A stretch of DNA of 64,000 nucleotides from Sthenelais limicola. Its lineage: Eukaryota; Annelida; Polychaeta; Phyllodocida; Sigalionidae. The DNA is taken from positions 109,342,194-109,406,193 of the forward strand of contig OW804096.1 in assembly GCA_942159475.1 (NCBI GenBank), in the 5' to 3' direction. The notes beneath the pieces are model-generated. The model ran no database searches. It saw only the letters and a list, made by a program, of their open reading frames with translations, and was not told where the DNA came from. Position numbers and translations under genes: made by a program. Positions 59,301 through 64,000 of this stretch are shown here, in pieces (position 1 is the stretch's first letter; each line of letters starts with the position of its first letter).

Positions 59301-62300
59301 GGAAAACCTCCCATCTGCAGGAGAATACCCCCTCTTATAAGGCTATCTGTTAGAAGTAAATGTTTCCAATACCAATACCAATGGGATTTTAATGACATTT
59401 GCGGTTTGGAGTGTTTCAATGACATTTTGCCGTTAGAGGCAAGACCCTAGACAAGGCAGATTATTATCCTGTCATATCTGTTTTATCAGACCTTTCTTTT
59501 ACTTGAACCATACCAAAAATATTACTTATTATGGCTAATATACATCACACAACGATGATCCAAACACCAATATCTCTTTTTCAGTAGAATATTTAGGAAG
59601 ATGAGTTACTTAAGTAAATCATAGATTTTTAAAAATTGAAAGATTGTAGTACAACAGCTGTCGCAGGTCTGTCATCTCTTAATTACCTTGGGGGCAGAGG
59701 GACAGATAAGGGAGGACAGGCCATTTGGCTGGTGCAAATGATGAGTGGCACACAGACACAAGCCAATTCAAGATATAGAACTTTATATAAAACATTATCT
59801 TGGCTTATAAATATCACACAGAAATCTAACAAAGACCAAATTAAAAGAAATTGCACAGAACTGAAACTTTCATATCCTGTAGAAAACAATATTTTACATC
59901 AGATGATACTCATAGGGTCACTATGACGCTAAATGACTGCCAAAAATGAACACTCCAAGGGTGCGGTACCCACGAGGTCCATAAGGGATAGTATAAAAAC
60001 CCAGCTATACTGGCTTTTAATAATAGACAGACAGGAAGGCAGACAAATACTAGTTTTCACATTGGATGATTTGATGAACACGGGCAAAGGTGTATTCCAT
60101 CAAACCGTCAGAAATAAAATGTCAAATACAGAGCCACTGAAACACACCTCGTCATAGGCTCGATCTCACTAGTGGACACTTAGTCGAATTAATTACTGCC
60201 AGCTTTCTTCTGATTGACACTTGAGATGAACCATTTGATTCCGCTATTTGCGTTGAGAAAAGCCACACGAACATGATCCCCTGTGAACGTCAACCATCAC
60301 AGAATCACCGAGAAATTAAAAACAAAGGATGCAGCCATCAAGGAGAAAGGGACGCTCATCTGGCAGGGTTCAACAAGATCTGAACAGTTATCTCAGCAAA
60401 AAGTGGAACGCAGTCCTTTAGCTAGCATAGGGAAGATGAGAATTGGAATAAGTGGATTGGGGCTTTGCGTCAAGAGAGTGGACGTTTGAAAGGATCGGAA
60501 GCGAATGTAATTGGTTTGCTGTCTCATTTAAAGTGGAGATGAGATGACAAAATATCTTATCATTTCTCCGTAATGGAAGTTCTTGCCTCTTGATCTTTGG
60601 ATATTTTGGAACTTGTTCCGGCCAAGTTTTTTCCTAAACATTTTATGAAAATGACCTGGTTCAAGAATTCTAAGAAAGTGCCCACTTCTTAAACAATTCT
60701 AGGAAACTCGTTTTTGGCTGTTGCGTAATCACATCCATCCTATTTTATCAAGCGTCTGTGGGCCTTAGATTTTGGCGATATGTATAGGTATAGCCAGAAA
60801 GAGCAGTCAGCTGTATTATATTGTTTGAATTTAGGTAATGGAATGACGGGAACCGGTTACCTTTCAGAAGTGAGTATGTATGTTGATTCTGTTGGCGTTG
60901 GAATTGTGTGTAAGTATACACCAGGGACAAGGGGAAGAACGAGGTGGACAACATTACATATGTCTTTATTGGTAAATAGTTGTAATAGTTGATTGAAACA
61001 TCAGATAACATAAAGAGAACCCTGGAAAAAATTATGGAATGATAGATTAGATAATTATTGCACGCTTGTTTTCGGTATCATTTGATTACTAATACCATAA
61101 ACAATACTATTTTCCACCTTCACTAGTAAAGGTGTAATATAGAACAAACATTACAGTGTGCAAAATAACCCAGAGACCGACGCCCAGATCTCCATTGAAT
61201 CTGTGTCGGTCTCTGATATTGATATTAGGCTGGGTCCGACGGTCTCCAGTGAAATGAACAAGTGATAACATTATATTGTCTAACCTTTTGTATTCTGGGT
61301 TATTTTTTTAATCACTTTTGATTGGCATAAAGGCAATACTTATTAAGCTTAGTCTCTCTCTTGGGCCTGGATCTCAAAATCAAACGGGAAACATGAACTC
61401 ATGAGGTCTTTATTTGAGGAGAACCTTTTCTCATGTTAAAAGTAATAATTTGTGAGTTAAATCACTTATTGACTTGTTAATTGCTTTTTTCGGTCTCTAT
61501 GTAAAATCCTGTCGGTCTCCACTGTTACAATTTGGCAGAGACTGACGGTCTCTGGTATCAGTAGTAGTTAAAGAATAGCACAAATGACCTTTTACTCAAA
61601 AAAGGTCATTTGTGCTATTCTTTAACTACTACTGGTATCCCAATTCACTATGTTGCACACTGCATTTACATGTACGTTGAGTAGCAAAGAAGGGGAGATT
61701 ATTTTATCAGCATAATAAGTCTTATATTTCCTGACAGAGTTGATTGGCAAAGGAGAAATCAAGTACTGAGGTCATTTCGTTCAACATTTCGTTTTAAATT
61801 AGGATAAAATTGGCTCAACTCCGTTAAAAAAATACATCAATTCCGTTTTGCTTTTATTTCAGAAGCTGTACCTACGTATATCTAAATTGTTGATGGCGTC
61901 AAAATCTATTAAAAGTGAACTCTTCCTCTCCTATATTTCAAGGTCAAGTACAGGATGTCTTAATTTTCATTCATTCAGATATATTTGTGTTCTTAATTTG
62001 GTGACATGATTCCCAGGTAAGGAACACTTCATTAGCAAGTTAATCTAGTCCATGACAGGATTACCTTTTCATCCTTATTTTCCCCCAAAAGAGGTAAAAT
62101 GCTGACCAATTTATCGATTGAAAAATGTTAAGCACTAGAATTAGATAAACTAGAACCAGTGACTACTTGTGAAATGATTTGACTTATTGATTTGCTGTAT
62201 AAACATTCTGAATACAAAAAGAAAAGAAAAAAAAGTTTGTATTCAGAATGTTTATACAGCAAATCAATAAGTCAAATCATTTCACAAGTAGTCAAGTACA

Positions 62301-63066
62301 ATGATGATACATAGTCATTTCACAAATCAATTTTAACCAGACATGGGCCCACGGTATATATTCATTGCTGAATTCCATGGTTTTCTGTCCACTGCTGTGT
62401 CCAACATTTTTTATTACTGCGTCGCTTCTTATGATTTGAATAGTTTATTCGGGAGTGTAATCCTACTGTGTAATCATGTGTGTAGGATTGCATGCAGGTC
62501 AACAGCATGTATCTGGTTTGCTACCATGCAAACTCCCTCCCCCTCCTTTTGTACTGCTGTTAGGACGGTCATATTTCCGATCCGTCAACTTGATTTTCTT
62601 TGTAAATAATATTTTTTACTTCTATTCCTATATCATCGTGGAGTGAAAATAGAACCCCAACTCGTAGGTATTATTAGCAATAGGATTCTACACATTTTCA
62701 CTTATTTTAAGGCCTGTCTAGTGGTTAGGGAATTTAGTTCGATTTAGAGAGCTCGAGTTTCCAGACTATACTATGATCATAAGTTCAATATATGGGTGGA
62801 GTGTAACATTTCTTCTCCAACAAGAATGTATAATAAATAAGCATGGAAAAACATACAAATACCACAAATACAAATCTGATATATCATAATATTTGTTCTT
62901 TAAAAGGCTGATACTTACAGAAACGCGTTTCATGTCAAGTTGTCGTAGTTGTTGCATGTGTCGCAGTACTGTCTGTTTGTACTGGGGGTCCTGTGAGAAC
63001 GGATTCCCATCCAATGAGATCTCCGAGAGACTGTGTGACTCCCCAACACAAGCAATGTCATCAAAA
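44175..63066 (-). CDS. LRRC49: LRRC49 (tubulin polyglutamylase complex subunit 4), 3' two thirds of gene, nine exons
   Basis: The nine spliced coding exons give about 460 residues that follow vertebrate LRRC49 in order: the end of the LRR domain (SLDGNP), the QLRQLDMKR segment, a charged helix, a disordered stretch, the signature GDTLSLYGSGALE, a block ending in FTLWRTYALFRLAHF, and the C-terminal LRRLWPAILEDMVHSAVID helix. The human protein is about 690 residues, so roughly the first 220, holding most LRRs, lie beyond base 64000. From family knowledge, LRRC49 is a non-catalytic subunit of the TTLL1 polyglutamylase complex, which adds glutamate chains to tubulin at centrioles, cilia and neuronal microtubules. 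All junctions are GT-AG with matching phases and no coding exon is broken, so the gene looks functional. Promoter and 5' end are not visible. The nearest AATAAA I noticed downstream on this strand is near 43178, so the 3' UTR end is uncertain. Confidence 0.93.
45700..45841 (-). CDS. LRRC49: LRRC49 exon H
   Basis: The exon has 142 bp, acceptor tttgtttcag, donor gtactc. One base completes the lysine codon from exon G, then 47 codons follow to phase 0. It is a basic, weakly conserved region (KQLLALTEDKLRKPSETK), placed by phase and order. Confidence 0.85.
46054..46163 (-). CDS. LRRC49: LRRC49 exon G
   Basis: The exon has 110 bp, acceptor ttttaaag, donor gtacgt. It starts in phase 0 and ends with two bases (AA) of a lysine codon. 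It encodes VSATDIVNAEKFFGPLAHIT and then QSRLVTLLGEN, matching the vertebrate segment in which an NP-FTLW block is followed by AERLFG and the LISILG strand. Confidence 0.92.
46487..46672 (-). CDS. LRRC49: LRRC49 exon F
   Basis: The exon has 186 bp (62 codons), acceptor cttttttccag, donor gtgagt, phase 0 at both ends. It encodes QLNALSALRRLDNLVITQEG, NPVTRFTLWRTYALFRLAHF and KKINDIE. This is the best-conserved stretch of the C-terminal domain. Confidence 0.95.
48094..48313 (-). CDS. LRRC49: LRRC49 exon E, signature GDTLSLYGSGALE block
   Basis: The exon has 220 bp, acceptor cactacag, donor gtaagt, and ends in phase 0. It holds the most diagnostic family motif, ELEGDTLSLYGSGALEALD, followed by KNW and FKFVDFEEI, both closely matched in vertebrate LRRC49. 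Confidence 0.95.
49539..49664 (-). CDS. LRRC49: LRRC49 exon D, Ser/Lys-rich linker
   Basis: The exon has 126 bp, acceptor tttccag, donor gttagt. One base completes the serine codon from exon C, and two bases (AG) are carried to exon E. It encodes a serine- and lysine-rich, low-conservation linker. It is placed by phase, order and splice sites rather than by sequence similarity. Confidence 0.8.
50460..50960. promoter_or_regulatory. Cluster of X-box-like CCATGG palindromes in LRRC49 intron
   Basis: Four sites fit GT(N)2CCATGG(N)AAC closely: GTAACCATGGGAAC (50510-50523), GTTTCCATGGAAAC (50673-50686), GTAACCATGGAAAC (50811-50824) and GTTACCATGGCGAC (50939-50952), plus a half match near 50480-50493. 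The pattern is the RFX X-box, the known switch for ciliary genes. The surrounding 900 bp may also be a dispersed repeat, so function is inference. Confidence 0.4.
51774..51801 (-). ncRNA. Hammerhead-ribozyme-like core of Penelope-like type (degenerate)
   Basis: On the minus strand CUGAUGA is followed by a five-pair helix II (GGCUA/UAGCC), then GAAAC and UUGGAAAUAAAAGUC. This word order is typical of the hammerhead motifs in Penelope-like elements. Two unpaired bases on each side at the base of helix II, and an unconvincing stem I, argue against activity. No Penelope coding region is left nearby. Confidence 0.45.
52391..52690 (+). repeat. Direct duplication, 121-bp unit
   Basis: The segments 52391-52511 and 52570-52690 differ by one base by eye (AATATCT against AATGTCT) and are 179 bp apart. 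The text between (52512-52569) recurs in part at 53138-53176. A tandem duplication preceded the 430-bp insertion. Confidence 0.9.
52698..53127 (+). mobile_element. 430-bp structured insertion with 15-bp target duplication
   Basis: GTCATATTAAACAAA occurs on both sides (52683-52697 and 53128-53142). Removing the insert restores a copy of the flanking repeat (compare 52504-52555), so it is a true insertion. Inside lie a hammerhead-like core (52780-52803) and three successive hairpins: CCTGGAT/ATCCAGG, TGATGCC/GGCATCA, and CTGAAGAA/TTCTTCAG (about 52970-53076). There is no ORF and no long A-tail. A non-autonomous retroelement copied by target-primed reverse transcription is the simplest reading. 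Confidence 0.65.
52746..52806 (+). ncRNA. Candidate hammerhead core, type III topology
   Basis: CUGACGA (52780-52786), a perfect 4-bp helix II with tetraloop (GCUA-UUAU-UAGC, 52787-52798) and GAAA (52799-52802) fit the catalytic core. A 5-bp helix III forms between AUGGU (52746-52750) and ACCAU (52802-52806), leaving U51 as the cleavage base. Helix I is poor at its base, with only an inner 4-bp hairpin. Activity is doubtful without testing. Confidence 0.4.
56275..56444 (-). CDS. LRRC49: LRRC49 exon C
   Basis: The exon has 170 bp, acceptor ttgttgttag, donor gtaagtg, and ends with two bases of a split serine codon. It begins ERRRLAINNARRQWD, matching the conserved segment after the charged helix, and ends in an acidic tail (ELQDDEEDG) that is probably disordered. 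Confidence 0.92.
56876..56959 (-). CDS. LRRC49: LRRC49 exon B, charged helix
   Basis: The exon has 84 bp, 28 codons, and is in phase 0 at both ends. Acceptor is cag, donor gtatgc. The peptide (EDERRIASVMARKEEDKRRE) is a highly charged, probably coiled helix and continues directly from MKRVS of the preceding exon, as in vertebrate LRRC49. Confidence 0.9.
58440..58945 (+). repeat. Minisatellite of GTCAATC/AAGTCAGAA units with higher-order copy
   Basis: Units of 15-18 bp built from agtcaatcagaaagtcagaa-like words fill 500 bp in an LRRC49 intron. The block 58462-58580 recurs at about 58822-58935 with few changes, giving a higher-order period near 360 bp. The Asp/Phe-rich frame across it is a repeat artefact. 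Confidence 0.9.
58944..59460 (+). repeat. Three copies of a ~90-bp direct repeat after the minisatellite
   Basis: Copies at about 58944-59050, 59055-59150 and 59378-59460 share ATTTTGC-GTTAG-AGCAAG, ACCCTAGACAAGGCAGA and CCGTCCTAATGG. The third copy is separated by 230 bp. Confidence 0.8.
61560..61631. mobile_element. Hairpin insertion with 8-bp duplication, copy 2
   Basis: This is a 72-bp block in an LRRC49 intron. The arms (61559-61593 and 61600-61634) are a perfect 35-bp inverted repeat with a 6-nt loop. CTGGTATC occurs on both sides (61552-61559, 61632-61639). The left arm reads AG, TAGTAG, 12 bases, then ACAAATGACCTTTT, with the same spacing as the copy at 16110. Confidence 0.7.
62160..62294. 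repeat. Perfect 59-bp inverted duplication, 17-nt loop
   Basis: The arms 62160-62218 and 62236-62294 are perfectly complementary by eye. The loop is A/G only (aagaaaagaaaaaaaag). No target duplication is seen. A partial third copy of the arm end (tcatttcacaa) lies just downstream at about 62316-62327. Confidence 0.9.
62919..63066 (-). CDS. LRRC49: LRRC49 exon A (first exon in window), end of LRR domain
   Basis: The exon is 148 bp. It follows a pyrimidine-rich acceptor (ttttgactttttcag) and ends at a strong donor, gtaagt. Its first base completes a codon begun in an exon outside the window, and 49 full codons follow. The peptide carries the LRR cap pattern LSEISLDGNPFSQDPQYKQT and then RQLDMKRVS, both typical of LRRC49. 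Confidence 0.93.
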
Positions 63067-64000
63067 CTGAAAAAGTCAAAAGAAACCCACAATATTACTT
63101 TAATCTATATATTTAGAAATCAGGAAATTTTAATTTTTAATTAATAGGAGGCTGCGCACGCTCAGCGCCCGTGAGTGTGTGGTGGCCATGACCCTAGATC
63201 AGGAATCATCTGGACACTTTCTCATTCTCCATATACCTTCACCTTAGATGTCAAACTTTGTCCAATGGTTCCACAAAAGTGTGTGGGTCACTGCTATAGA
63301 AATTTGGCAAGATTTTAAAATCATATTTTAAGAGAGTTTGTGCCGAATTCTAGGGTAACACAACCGCTCAATTTTGGGAGTAATGGAAGGAGTTATATAT
63401 TGGTGTGCTCTCTGTAAATATTCACGATTCCAGTAAAATAATACCAGCGACCATATAATGCGTGAGTGCTCATTTCTATTCTTTGCTGAGGAAATCCGAG
63501 TGACCAAATTGTTGGCATGCATCTGTGCAAAACAGCAGTCCCTAAATAGTACTTAAAACACAATAATCCGTAGATTTATACAACGACCCTGAATCATTGT
63601 GCCTTTTATAACAGTCATAATTTCTCATTAGATTTTATGCATTTTTGTGACAAGGAAGATTATATTCAGCCGCTTCACGCTGCCACTTAACATAAACCAT
63701 TCTCGATTCAAATAAAAAGATGCAGAAAGTTCCAGGACAAAGACCTACAACTATCAGTACATGTTCAGTTGTTTTTTTTCATTTAGAATCTCGTATCCTC
63801 GTATCCTCAGACAAATGACATCTTACAGTACTATAATAAGGCACATGTAGTAAACAAATGACAAATAAAGTAAGGCATAATGTATTATTTGTATTACATT
63901 ATGAGATATGGTTCACGATATGTAAATCATTTTGTATTTATTCACCATGGTCTTCCGCCCAATCGCCCATTGCTGTGTCTAACTAAGTCTAATCATAGAA

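Larger units (their letters stand above)
56445..62918 (-). other. LRRC49 introns between exons A, B and C
   Basis: Apart from exon B, the hairpin at 61560, the 59-bp inverted duplication, the minisatellite and the direct repeats, nothing recognisable was found. Short ORFs here have no coding look. Confidence 0.5.

Noticed and set aside
1..64000. CRISPR arrays, operons, bacterial or phage genes, rRNA and tRNA genes
   Set aside because: None seen. The tandem arrays lack spacer structure, the gene structure is spliced and eukaryotic, and no cloverleaf or rRNA core was recognised by eye.

Overview
The window is animal nuclear DNA: AT-rich, gene-poor and full of repeats, with spliced GT-AG introns. 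The repeat content (a Ngaro-type tyrosine-recombinase retrotransposon, several dead non-LTR retrotransposons, Penelope-like motifs, many small inverted-repeat elements, recurrent TAGGCCTA words) suggests a marine invertebrate. An echinoderm is my best guess, but the sequence does not settle the phylum.

Only one host gene can be supported. The C-terminal two thirds of LRRC49 (subunit 4 of the tubulin polyglutamylase complex) lies on the minus strand in nine coding exons from 63066 down to the stop at 44175. Every visible splice junction is GT-AG and the codon phases join correctly. The N-terminal leucine-rich-repeat exons must lie beyond the right edge. Its introns hold a cluster of RFX X-box-like palindromes, hammerhead-like motifs, a structured ~430-bp insertion, minisatellites and near-perfect hairpins.

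The left 44 kb holds no host gene I can defend and reads as layered repeats. There is a 61-bp satellite (2.4-3.9 kb) bracketed by a direct repeat. A 111-bp inverted-repeat element sits inside a dispersed repeat that has an empty copy nearby (4.85 versus 7.87 kb). Dead reverse-transcriptase tails lie at 1.3, 7.3, 16.4 and 24.2 kb. A three-layer nest lies at 17.1-22.7 kb: an inverted-repeat DNA element interrupted by a full-length Ngaro element and by a solo LTR. A 2.7-kb PIF/Harbinger-like element with 33-bp subterminal arrays lies at 32.9-35.6 kb.

The least expected signal is a pair of tiny hairpin insertions (16.1 and 61.6 kb). Both have 8-bp flanking duplications and share end and apex sequence, yet their middle stem segments are unrelated and are each perfectly copied in the opposite arm. 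Long snap-back palindromes at 4.1, 10.8, 23.8 and 62.2 kb add to a general picture of fold-back DNA. All alignments and counts were made by eye.
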